Assembly (NCBI GenBank): GCA_002314775.1 | Contig: DCHE01000008.1 | Span: 11,307 to 32,902 of the forward strand | Reading direction: 5' to 3' | DNA from: Lachnospiraceae bacterium UBA1760 | Lineage (GTDB): Bacteria; Bacillota; Clostridia; Lachnospirales; Lachnospiraceae | Length of the DNA stretch: 21,596 bases | Notes under the pieces: generated by a model | Databases searched by the model: none | Seen by the model: only the letters and a program-made list of their open reading frames with translations | Told to the model about the DNA's origin: nothing | Part shown: piece after piece, positions 9,368 through 16,343 of the stretch | How the letters are laid out: each line of letters opens with the position of its first letter | Position numbering within the stretch: position 1 is the stretch's first letter | Made by a program: the position numbers and the translations under genes

Positions 9368-10828
9368 ATGAGAAAAATTAGTAAAATAAAAAGAATAGCT
9401 GCCTTTGGGCTTGTGGCAATAATGTCAATTGGTGTGCTTTCTGGCTGTGGCAAGGGAAGTGGTGAAGCCAATAATAGCAGTGAGAACAGTGACAAGAACA
9501 GTACAGTTGAGGAGAGTACAGAAAAGGATAGTGTTATAAAAGGAGTGATTACTCCAAAGGGAGAGGTAAAGGGTACTATTAACTTATGGGCATTTACGGA
9601 TGAGGTGCCTAAGATGGTGGAGAAGTACGTTGAGGCCAACCCGGATTTCGGATATGAAATCAAAACAACAATCATTGACACTACAAACGGAGAGTATCAG
9701 CCAGCACTCGACCAGACACTGGCAAATGGTGATGACGATTCACCGGATATATACTGTGCAGAGGCTGCATTTGTTTTAAAATATACTAAGGGAGATGCTG
9801 CCAGCTACGCAGCATCATATAAAGAGCTGGGCATAGATGTGGATAATAAAATCAAGGAAGCAGATATTGCTCAGTATTCGGTGGATATTGGAACTAATCC
9901 AGACGGAGAGGTAGTTGCGCTTGGCTATCAGGCTACAGGCGGATGCTTTATGTATAGAAGATCTATCGCGAAGGATACTTTTGGAACAGATGATCCAGCT
10001 GAGATTGCAGAGCTTATCGGTGCGGGTTCTGGAAACTGGGACAAATTCTTTGATGCAGCGGAGTCACTGAAGCAGAAGGGTTACTCGATTGTATCTGGTG
10101 ATGGAGATATTTGGCATGCTGTTGAGAATAGCTCGAACTCAGGATGGATTGTGGATGGAAAGCTGACAATTGATTCAAAGAGGGAGGAGTTTTTGGATTT
10201 GTCTAAGCGCCTTGTTGAAAATGACTACTGCAATGGAACAGTTGACTGGGAGGAAGACTGGTACAAGGATATGCGTGATGAGGGAGAAAGAAAGGTATTT
10301 GGTTATTTTGGACCTGCATGGCTCATCAATTACGTACTGATTAAGAACTCAGGCGGAAATAGTGTTGGTGAGGGAACCTACGGCGACTGGGCGGTTTGTG
10401 ACCCGCCAGTTGGCTTCTTCTGGGGTGGTACCTGGATTCTTGCTAATAAGGATACCGAAAAGAAGGAAGCAGTTACCGAGCTTATTGAGTGGATTACCCT
10501 CGATACCTCCGAGACAGGACTTCAGTATCAGTGGGCAAATGGAACCATTTACGGCGAGGGCGGTAATAAGGATGCGGTTGCTTCTAGTGTTGTAATGGCG
10601 AAGTCTGATGGAAAGCTAGAGGTTCTTGGCAATCAGGATATGTTTGAATATTTTGTACCTGCCAACTCCTATGCAAATGGTAAAAATCTTACCCAGTACG
10701 ACGAGACCATCAATCAGTACTGGCGTGATGCGACAAGATCCTACACCTCAGGTGAGAAAACCAGAGAGGAAGCTATAGAAAACTTCAAGCAAAATATCAA
10801 GGAAAGTATGGATGTGGTTGTAGAGTAG
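9368..10828 (+). CDS. Extracellular solute-binding lipoprotein (carbohydrate ABC-type)
   Basis: This is the ligand-binding component of a probable sugar or oligosaccharide ABC importer, tethered to the outer face of the membrane. The N-terminus has basic residues, a hydrophobic stretch and the lipobox LSGC with the lipidated Cys at 27, followed by a Ser/Asn/Glu-rich linker. The mature part (INLWAFTDEVPKMVEKY, then DDSPDIYCAEAAF) fits the family-1 binding fold, and about 486 residues is normal for it. I chose the ATG at 9368 because GGGGAT lies nine bases upstream and the protein then opens with MRKISK; an ATG at 9353 would add five residues but has poor RBS spacing. No permease or ATPase gene is adjacent, so partners must be encoded elsewhere. 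The exact substrate cannot be told. Confidence 0.9.
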   Translation: MRKISKIKRIAAFGLVAIMSIGVLSGCGKGSGEANNSSENSDKNSTVEESTEKDSVIKGVITPKGEVKGTINLWAFTDEVPKMVEKYVEANPDFGYEIKTTIIDTTNGEYQPALDQTLANGDDDSPDIYCAEAAFVLKYTKGDAASYAASYKELGIDVDNKIKEADIAQYSVDIGTNPDGEVVALGYQATGGCFMYRRSIAKDTFGTDDPAEIAELIGAGSGNWDKFFDAAESLKQKGYSIVSGDGDIWHAVENSSNSGWIVDGKLTIDSKREEFLDLSKRLVENDYCNGTVDWEEDWYKDMRDEGERKVFGYFGPAWLINYVLIKNSGGNSVGEGTYGDWAVCDPPVGFFWGGTWILANKDTEKKEAVTELIEWITLDTSETGLQYQWANGTIYGEGGNKDAVASSVVMAKSDGKLEVLGNQDMFEYFVPANSYANGKNLTQYDETINQYWRDATRSYTSGEKTREEAIENFKQNIKESMDVVVE

Positions 10829-10897
10829 AAGTGCTAGAATGATGAAGGATGTATAGATTAGGACATCATGGTGATGAGATAAATGAGAGCTGCTATA

Positions 10898-10942
10898 GAT
10901 AGTATTTAATTTGATAGTATTTAATTTGATAGTATTTAATTT
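10898..10942. repeat. Three perfect 15-bp tandem repeats upstream of the SPFH gene
   Basis: GATAGTATTTAATTT is repeated at 10898, 10913 and 10928 without change, ending 24 bases before the next start codon. The units are AT-rich and could supply a promoter -10 or a repeated binding site. No terminator is visible between the lipoprotein gene and this array. Confidence 0.9.
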
Positions 10943-10966
10943 GGCAGGATTTTATGAGGTTAAGAA

Positions 10967-12187
10967 ATGGGAATATTTAAGGCAACGAAATCAGCATTTA
11001 GTGGCACGGGAAATGATGCGTGGAAAGAGTTTTTCTACTGCAATTCTATACCGAACGATACCCTCATGGTGAGAGGTGTGAGAAGTACTGGCACAAGAAG
11101 TGCAAATAATGGAAGTAGTGAGATAATCTCTGACGGCTCTGTGGTTGCGATTGCGGATGGTCAGATGGCAATTCTTGTAAATGGTGGCAAGGTCACTAAT
11201 ATATTTACCGAGCCCGGTGAGAATGTAATCGAGAGTGGCGCAACACCGTCAATCTGGACCAAGGGCGGGGCGAAGGCTACCTTCAAGGATAGTATAAACA
11301 GGATTGGCTTTGGTGGAGATTTGCCAGGAAAAACTCAGAGAATTTACTATTTTAACACCAAGCTGATTACTGGAAATTTCTTTGATGTAAGGTTTAGCAC
11401 TCCCTTCAAGATTTTGGATGATGACAGTAGGAGTATAGACTGTGTTGTGCATATTGCGGGATCATTTTCCTTCAGAATAACAAAGCCGGAGATTACCTAT
11501 AAGAAGCTTATGGGCAATGTCACGACAGAGTACAAAAAGGATCTCATCGTAGGTCAGATTAAGGCTGAGATGGGCCACATAATTCAGTCGCGGGCAGCGG
11601 AGGAAATCGGTGGAAGCATAAGGGCTTCTGAGCTTCCGTCCAAGATAGGTGCTTTTCAGAGCGCAATAAGGAGTGCGTACAGAGAATTCCTTGAGGAGAC
11701 AAGAGGAATAACCATAGAGACAATTGATTTCAATGTTTTCAGTATTGAGGAGAGGGATTTGAACTTCTTTTCAACCGCTCAGAGAAATACTCTTCTGGGT
11801 GCGGATGCTGAGTACAGAAAGGCCTTCATAGTAACAGCAACGGCTGACAGCATGCAGACTGCGGCGGATAATTCTGGAGGGGTTATGATTGACAGGTCTC
11901 TCGGTGAGGGCATTCTTACTGAGGGAAATGGTACTAGTAGTATTGTTACTGAAGAAAATACTACTGATAAAAATAATGCTGATAGAAATACTACTGATAT
12001 AAATATTGCTGACAGAAATATTGCTGAAATCTCTGAAGGAAACAGATGGGTCTGCGCCTGTGGAAGTGAAAATACCTCTAAATTCTGTATGGAATGTGGC
12101 GCGAAGCGCGATGTATCAAACTGGATATGCAGGTGTGGTGCAAGGAATAAAGGAAAATTCTGCATGGAGTGCGGAAATAAAAGATAA
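10967..12187 (+). CDS. SPFH/YdjI-like (virion core protein-like) protein with double zinc ribbon
   Basis: The N-terminal 290 residues match the SPFH (band 7)-type family typified by Bacillus YdjI, in which opening residues such as GNDAWKEFFYC and NDTLMVRG are characteristic. Members bind or organise membranes and are linked to envelope stress in some species. An Asn/Asp/Thr-rich linker of five 5-residue repeats follows (11957-12031). Two C-terminal zinc ribbons, each WxCxCG...FCMECG.KR, probably bind two Zn ions. There is no transmembrane helix, so recruitment to membrane would be through the SPFH fold. GAGG at 10956-10959, seven bases before the ATG, supports the start. The gene converges on the minus-strand Mrr-like gene. 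The precise role here is inferred only from the family. Confidence 0.88.
   Translation: MGIFKATKSAFSGTGNDAWKEFFYCNSIPNDTLMVRGVRSTGTRSANNGSSEIISDGSVVAIADGQMAILVNGGKVTNIFTEPGENVIESGATPSIWTKGGAKATFKDSINRIGFGGDLPGKTQRIYYFNTKLITGNFFDVRFSTPFKILDDDSRSIDCVVHIAGSFSFRITKPEITYKKLMGNVTTEYKKDLIVGQIKAEMGHIIQSRAAEEIGGSIRASELPSKIGAFQSAIRSAYREFLEETRGITIETIDFNVFSIEERDLNFFSTAQRNTLLGADAEYRKAFIVTATADSMQTAADNSGGVMIDRSLGEGILTEGNGTSSIVTEENTTDKNNADRNTTDINIADRNIAEISEGNRWVCACGSENTSKFCMECGAKRDVSNWICRCGARNKGKFCMECGNKR
11957..12031 (+). repeat. In-frame degenerate 15-bp repeat (5 units) in the SPFH protein linker
   Basis: Five consecutive 15-base units encode NTTDK, NNADR, NTTDI, NIADR and NIAEI. They separate the SPFH part from the zinc ribbons and look like an expandable flexible linker. 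Confidence 0.85.
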
Positions 12188-12194
12188 TAAGAGA

Positions 12195-12251
12195 TTAAAA
12201 GAGCGAGCCTGTGCGAAAATCCCGGATTTATGGATTTTACATAAGCTCGCT
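12195..12251 (-). terminator. Possible terminator for the minus-strand Mrr-like gene
   Basis: AGCGAGC (12202-12208) pairs with GCTCGCT (12245-12251), and AAAATCC (12216-12222) pairs with GGATTTT (12232-12238) inside it. Read on the minus strand the outer arm is followed by CTTTTAATCTCTT, a weak U-tract. It overlaps the last codons of the minus gene and fills the 49-base gap between convergent genes. Confidence 0.4.
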
Positions 12252-12719
12252 TATCTCTTCCCTTAAGCCCTCAAAGGTTTCGGCATAGATTAATATTGTT
12301 CCCACCTTCTCGGCAAGAGTAATGGCGGGTTTTGTAAATGGCGTGGCAGAAATGACCACGCTGTTTTCAGTTTCATAATAGTAGCTTGCGGTAAAGGCCT
12401 GCTGGACCGCATCGAGTCCGACATTGTGGTTTAAAAGCTTGGCCTGTACTGCGAAGGAGGTATCCTCGGTGTAGACCAGTAAATCGGCACCGTAATCCCT
12501 GGAGTCCTGGGTTCGCCACACCTCGTAGCCCATATCGTAGAATAGCTGCTCTAAGTCATTTTCAAAGCCGATGCCATTTTCACGGGCAATAAGGCCCCTT
12601 AGTCTGTCCTTACGCTTTTTGATTGCAGCACGGATAATAATTATTACTGCGACCAGAATAATTATGATGAGTGCAGCAACAAGTATTTGAGTCTGATTTT
12701 GCTGAAGTGTTTTGTTCAT
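12237..12719 (-). CDS. Membrane-anchored Mrr-like restriction endonuclease-fold protein
   Basis: This is a 160-residue protein. Residues 11-30 form one very hydrophobic helix, followed by a basic KKRKDRLR stretch that should place the rest in the cytoplasm. Residues 49-145 show the Mrr_cat/PD-(D/E)XK pattern: GFENDLEQLF, MGYEV, DYGADL (Asp79) and VQAK (Gln92, Lys94), then AVQQA and FTKPA. The D...QxK catalytic set appears intact, so it could cleave DNA, although many short membrane Mrr-like proteins have no known target. AGGAGA lies eight bases before the ATG, and the upstream AraC-type gene stops five bases before it, so the two are almost surely co-transcribed. No methyltransferase is nearby, so this is not a standard restriction system. 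Confidence 0.85.
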   Translation of the reverse strand: MNKTLQQNQTQILVAALIIIILVAVIIIIRAAIKKRKDRLRGLIARENGIGFENDLEQLFYDMGYEVWRTQDSRDYGADLLVYTEDTSFAVQAKLLNHNVGLDAVQQAFTASYYYETENSVVISATPFTKPAITLAEKVGTILIYAETFEGLREEISELM

Positions 12720-12724
12720 ATATT

Positions 12725-13627
12725 TTAACTCTCCTGGTCCTTATACTGCTTTCTAAATTTTGCAGGAGGAAGTCCCTTTGCTTCTCTGAAGGCCTTTGTG
12801 AAATAGCTGGTATCAGAAAAGCCACAATGAAATGCAATCTCTGAAATCTTTTCGTCAGTCTGCATCAGCATAGACTGGGCGACGCTGAGCCTGTGATCAA
12901 TCAAAAACTTGACCGGGGTCACCCCAAGAAAGCTGTTGAATTCACGAAGAGCCTCGCTCTCGCTGATATTTGCGGAGGCTGCAATGTCGGAAAGACTGAT
13001 ATTTTCGTGGAAGTTCAGATGGATAAAGGATACCATCTGTTTAATTCTAGAGGTTCCCTTTTCATTTTTGTTATCCCCGGAAACCGGAGTGTGAGCAAGC
13101 CTTCCAAGTTTAAAGAAAAGCTCTGATAAATGGTTTCTGATGTATAGCTCAAAGCCCTCTGGCTCATCACTGTTAAGCTCCCAGGCACCCTCGATACACC
13201 TGATAATATCTCCGTGGTCGGTAGAGTTCATGTGAAGAAAATCGTAGTAGGCATCCTCAATTATCGGAGTGACATATTTTTTGGTAAATATCGAGTCGGA
13301 TCTGCCACCTACCAGATTTTTGTTAAAAACTATAGAGTGGAGCATAGGCGGCTCAACCGAGTCCGGGTCTGCATCAAGACTGTGGATGATACCCGGGTTG
13401 AAGAAAAATGCCTCGCCCTTTTTCATTATAATCTTGCCAAGGTTTGTAGACACGATAACAGAACCGGATGTAATAACGCCGGTTTCAATCTCGTCGTGCC
13501 AGTGCCAGGCAACGGGCTCATCAATTAAATAATCATCGTAGCTTGCAATAGGAAACAGATAGTTGCCGTGGTTTTTGAGCTCGCGGCCCTCGGAATCTGT
13601 AACTACGTAGCATTTTGAGTGTGACAT
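12725..13627 (-). CDS. AraC-family transcriptional regulator with cupin sensor domain
   Basis: The N-terminal cupin-like domain (about residues 30-110, with HWHDEIE at 42-48 and a GEAFFFNPGIIHSL strand) probably binds a small ligand such as a sugar. The C-terminal AraC DNA-binding domain (about 193-295) has two helix-turn-helices near 213-233 and 261-282, the second with the family signature ISEIAFHCGFSD.SYF.KAF. I place the start at the ATG at 13627 because GGGAG sits a few bases upstream; the frame continues to a TTG at 13660 with no comparable site. It is transcribed divergently from the MFS transporter and reductase genes, its likely targets, and leads an operon with the Mrr-like gene. 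Confidence 0.92.
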   Translation of the reverse strand: MSHSKCYVVTDSEGRELKNHGNYLFPIASYDDYLIDEPVAWHWHDEIETGVITSGSVIVSTNLGKIIMKKGEAFFFNPGIIHSLDADPDSVEPPMLHSIVFNKNLVGGRSDSIFTKKYVTPIIEDAYYDFLHMNSTDHGDIIRCIEGAWELNSDEPEGFELYIRNHLSELFFKLGRLAHTPVSGDNKNEKGTSRIKQMVSFIHLNFHENISLSDIAASANISESEALREFNSFLGVTPVKFLIDHRLSVAQSMLMQTDEKISEIAFHCGFSDTSYFTKAFREAKGLPPAKFRKQYKDQES

Positions 13628-13674
13628 AGAATTCTCCCTAATATAATAAATGTAAATCAAATAATAATGATATA

Positions 13675-13736
13675 TGCAAGTAATATCTTTATATAAGAAC
13701 AGTAAGTATTGTTATATAATTTATTATATACTTGCA
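13675..13736. promoter_or_regulatory. Candidate AraC-type operator pair in the divergent intergenic region
   Basis: TGCAAGTA (13675-13682) and TACTTGCA (13729-13736) are perfect inverted 8-mers with centres 54 bases apart, about five helical turns. The left copy is also flanked by GATAT/ATATC. They lie in the AT-rich 270-base gap between the AraC gene and the MFS gene. Binding is inferred, not shown. Confidence 0.4.
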
Positions 13737-13793
13737 ACGGAGAATAGTGAACATATTTTTATATAATAATGCAGAATAATTACTAACCATTAT

Positions 13794-13823
13794 TTAGAAT
13801 ATGAGATATATTTATATTATAAT
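13794..13823 (+). promoter_or_regulatory. Weak candidate promoter for the MFS-reductase operon
   Basis: TTAGAA (13794-13799) and TATAAT (13818-13823) are separated by 18 bases, upstream of the MFS start at 13898. The -10 is consensus but the -35 is poor, as expected for a promoter needing an activator. The surrounding DNA is so AT-rich that other -10 matches exist. Confidence 0.3.
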
Positions 13824-13852
13824 TCATATTATAAGTGATATTAGTATATACT

Positions 13853-13868
13853 CGGAGTCTATACTCCG
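13853..13868. promoter_or_regulatory. Short inverted repeat in the leader of the MFS gene
   Basis: CGGAGT (13853-13858) and ACTCCG (13863-13868) form a 6-bp stem around CTAT, 29 bases before the MFS start codon. It could be an operator or a small leader hairpin. Confidence 0.35.
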
Positions 13869-13897
13869 TGGATTTTGGGTTAATTTGAGGTGTATTT

Positions 13898-15112
13898 ATG
13901 TTTAGCTTTTTACTTCCAATAATTTATCTGGCATTTATAAGCCTTGGACTTCCAGATGCTCTGCTTGGTTCGGGCTGGCCGGTTATGTATAAGAGTATGA
14001 ATGTTCCAATTTCATACGAGGGTATAATTACCATGTCTATCGCAGCCTGCACCGTAATATCGAGTCTTCTTAGTGACAGACTTACCAAGAAGCTTGGGGC
14101 TGGAAGGGTTACAGCTATAAGTGTCGGCATGACAGCAGTTGCTCTTCTTGGATATTCCTTCAGCAGTCATTTTTATATGCTGATTTTGTGGTCGATACCT
14201 TACGGACTTGGGGCAGGCTCGGTTGATGCCGCATTAAATAATTACGTTGCGATTCACTATGAGTCGAGACATATGAGCTGGCTTCACTGTATGTGGGGAG
14301 TTGGAATTTCAGTTGGTCCATACATTATGTCCTATGCTCTTTCTGGTGGAAGAGACTGGCAGAATGGCTACAGGATTGTAGGAATAATTCAGGTTGTTCT
14401 GACCGCTGCAGTTTTCTTATCACTTCCGCTTTGGAAGGGAAGAGATGAGGGCGTGAATTCAGAGACTGCTATGACTGAGAAAAAGGCGGAGGATAAAACC
14501 AGTGAGAAGCCACTCTCCTTAAGAGAGATTATAATGCTTCCTGCGGCAAAGCAGATTATGGTTGCATTTTTCTGTTACTGTGCCCTAGAGCAGACTGCTC
14601 TTTTGTGGGGAGCAAGCTATATGGCTGAATATTGCGGACTTGCTGAGGCAAAGGCTGCATCATTTTCAAGCTTCTTCTGCATTGGAATTACTATTGGACG
14701 TGGAGTGTGCGGCTTCATGACCATGAAGTTTTCGGATAAGCAGATGAACAGGATGGGTATGGCAATTATTGCGGCAGGGGTTATATCTATTATGGTTTAC
14801 CAGTTCGTGCCAGTTACAATGTGGCTTGTCTACATAGGACTCGGGCTAGTTGGAATTGGCTGTTCACCGATATATCCTTGTGTAATTCATTCCACTCCGG
14901 AGTATTTTGGGGCAGATAAGTCTCAGGCGGTTATCGGAGTTGAGATGGCCAGTGCCTATGTCGGAATAGTTCTTATGCCACCATTATTTGGTGTTGTTGC
15001 AAAAAATATCAGTATGTCAATGTTCCCATTTTATCTTGGAGCGATACTTGTGCTGATGTTCTTTATGTATGAGATAGTTGTAAAAATTGGTGAGTCTAGG
15101 AAGGAGAATTAA
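13898..15112 (+). CDS. Major facilitator superfamily transporter (sugar-type)
   Basis: This 404-residue polytopic membrane protein has the two six-helix halves of the MFS, split by a charged cytoplasmic loop near residues 180-210 (GRDEGVNSE...KPLSLREI). The first half has an SDRLTKKLGAGR loop, the typical inter-helix 2/3 motif, and PYGLGAGSVDAALNNYVA, which recalls FucP-like sugar/proton symporters. GAGG seven bases before the ATG supports the start. Its stop is one base from the start of the aldo-keto reductase gene, so substrate import and reduction are probably coupled. The substrate is unknown; a sugar or small carbonyl compound is a reasonable inference. Confidence 0.88.
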   Translation: MFSFLLPIIYLAFISLGLPDALLGSGWPVMYKSMNVPISYEGIITMSIAACTVISSLLSDRLTKKLGAGRVTAISVGMTAVALLGYSFSSHFYMLILWSIPYGLGAGSVDAALNNYVAIHYESRHMSWLHCMWGVGISVGPYIMSYALSGGRDWQNGYRIVGIIQVVLTAAVFLSLPLWKGRDEGVNSETAMTEKKAEDKTSEKPLSLREIIMLPAAKQIMVAFFCYCALEQTALLWGASYMAEYCGLAEAKAASFSSFFCIGITIGRGVCGFMTMKFSDKQMNRMGMAIIAAGVISIMVYQFVPVTMWLVYIGLGLVGIGCSPIYPCVIHSTPEYFGADKSQAVIGVEMASAYVGIVLMPPLFGVVAKNISMSMFPFYLGAILVLMFFMYEIVVKIGESRKEN

Positions 15113-15113
15113 A

Positions 15114-16106
15114 ATGTACATAGCAGATGAAAAAAGATACGATAAGATGATATACACAAGGTGCGGAAACAGCGGTCTTATGCTTCCAGCGGTTTCGCTT
15201 GGTCTTTGGCATAATTTTGGTGATACGGGTGTTTACTCCAACATGGAAGAAATGTGTTTTACTGCCTTCGATAATGGAATTACGCATTTTGATCTTGCAA
15301 ATAATTACGGCCCAAAGCCAGGGGCAGCGGAGAGTAATTTTGGAAAAATAATGAAGGAGCACATGATGCCTTACCGTGATGAGATGATTATCTCAACCAA
15401 GGCTGGCTACGATATGTGGGCAGGTCCTTACGGAAACTGGGGCTCGAGGAAGTACCTTATAGCAAGCCTCGATCAGTCCTTAAAGAGAATGGGACTGGAT
15501 TACGTTGACATTTTCTACCATCATAGAATGGACCCAGGTACTCCGCTTGAGGAGACAATGGGTGCTCTCGCAAGCATCGTAAATAGTGGCAAGGCACTTT
15601 ATGTTGGACTTTCAAATTATGATGGACCGACACTTGAGAAGGCGACTAAGATACTTGATGAGCTTCATGTGCCATTTATAATTAATCAGAATAAGTACAA
15701 TATCTTCGATAGAACTATCGAGAAGAATGGTCTTAAGAAAACTGCAAATAAGCTTGGAAAGGGAATAATCTGCTTCTCGCCTCTTGCTCAGGGAATGCTT
15801 ACTGACAGATATTTAAATGGAATCCCTGCAGACAGCCGAGTTATGACTGATGGCAGATTCCTAAAGGAATCAAACCTCGATTCTGATACTGTGGCGAAGA
15901 TTACAGCGATTAATGAGCTTGCAAAGGGCAGAGGTCAGACGCTTGCTGAGATGGCTCTCGCATGGATACTTAAGGACGGTCTTGTGACCTCAGTTCTTAT
16001 AGGAGCTTCAAAGCCTTCCCAGATACTTGACAATATAAAGGCGACAGAGAACATTAATTTTAGCGACGATGAGATTGCTGAGATTGACAGGATTTGTGCA
16101 ATGTAA
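15114..16106 (+). CDS. gpr: Aldo-keto reductase, YghZ/L-glyceraldehyde 3-phosphate reductase type
   Basis: This cytoplasmic NAD(P)H-dependent reductase is close to E. coli YghZ, which reduces L-glyceraldehyde 3-phosphate and methylglyoxal. The same blocks appear in order: SGLMLPAVSLGLWHNFGD, THFDLANNYGPKPG, DEMIISTKAGYDMW, YVDIFYHHRMD, FSPLAQGMLT and TSVLIGASKP. The catalytic tetrad is visible as Asp60, Tyr65, Lys96 and His137. At 330 residues it is slightly shorter than YghZ, mainly at the C-terminus. I use the ATG at 15114 because AAGGAG ends seven bases before it; the frame runs back to a GTG at 15087 inside the transporter gene. It is translationally close to the MFS gene and ends at a strong terminator. 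The physiological substrate here may differ. Confidence 0.92.
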   Translation: MYIADEKRYDKMIYTRCGNSGLMLPAVSLGLWHNFGDTGVYSNMEEMCFTAFDNGITHFDLANNYGPKPGAAESNFGKIMKEHMMPYRDEMIISTKAGYDMWAGPYGNWGSRKYLIASLDQSLKRMGLDYVDIFYHHRMDPGTPLEETMGALASIVNSGKALYVGLSNYDGPTLEKATKILDELHVPFIINQNKYNIFDRTIEKNGLKKTANKLGKGIICFSPLAQGMLTDRYLNGIPADSRVMTDGRFLKESNLDSDTVAKITAINELAKGRGQTLAEMALAWILKDGLVTSVLIGASKPSQILDNIKATENINFSDDEIAEIDRICAM

Positions 16107-16119
16107 AAGTGGTTACGTG

Positions 16120-16165
16120 AAAAGCGGTTTGTTATAGGCAAAGCCTATAACAAACCGCTTTTTTT
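16120..16165 (+). terminator. Strong intrinsic terminator after the reductase gene
   Basis: A 19- to 20-bp perfect stem (AAAGCGGTTTGTTATAGGC with its complement at 16143-16161) closes an AAA loop, with seven T's at 16159-16165. The complementary strand also gives a stem followed by TTTT, so it may work in both directions. Confidence 0.95.
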
Positions 16166-16195
16166 CCAAAAAGGTAGCAGCGACCTTTTTGGAAA
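16163..16195. terminator. Second hairpin directly abutting the reductase terminator
   Basis: TTTCCAAAAAGGT (16163-16175) pairs with ACCTTTTTGGAAA (16183-16195) around a 7-base loop. It starts within the T-run of the previous terminator and has no T-tail of its own, so it is a back-up or processing hairpin rather than an independent terminator. Confidence 0.6.
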
Positions 16196-16217
16196 TTTGG
16201 TGATATGCAATAATTAC

Positions 16218-16234
16218 TTATCGTAAAACGATAA
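16218..16234. promoter_or_regulatory. Operator-like palindrome next to the DUF2975 promoter
   Basis: TTATCGT and ACGATAA form a perfect 7-bp inverted repeat around AAA. It ends seven bases before the -35 box. The size suits a small dimeric HTH protein, and the YozG-like regulator encoded in this operon is the obvious candidate. Confidence 0.6.
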
Positions 16235-16241
16235 ATACTTC

Positions 16242-16270
16242 TTGACATATAATAAAAAATGGAATATAAT
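16242..16270 (+). promoter_or_regulatory. Consensus sigma-70-type promoter for the DUF2975 operon
   Basis: TTGACA (16242-16247) and TATAAT (16265-16270) are both perfect and separated by exactly 17 bases. The site lies 73 bases upstream of the DUF2975 start codon. In the leader, CTAATAT (16307) and ATATTAG (16323) form a further inverted repeat. Confidence 0.9.
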
Positions 16271-16343
16271 TTCGAGTATAAAAATATCAATATTATGTGG
16301 AAAATACTAATATTATGCACTGATATTAGCTATAGGAGGTCTT

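Noticed and set aside
12237..12719. A classical restriction-modification system
   Set aside because: Only a membrane-tethered Mrr-like domain is present; there is no methyltransferase, specificity subunit or helicase nearby.
13628..13660. Upstream TTG start for the AraC regulator
   Set aside because: It adds eleven residues with no ribosome site, whereas GGGAG is properly spaced before the ATG at 13627 and lies inside the proposed extension.
15087..15113. GTG start at 15087 for the aldo-keto reductase
   Set aside because: It would overlap the transporter gene, and AAGGAG is well spaced for the ATG at 15114, which gives the YghZ-like N-terminus.
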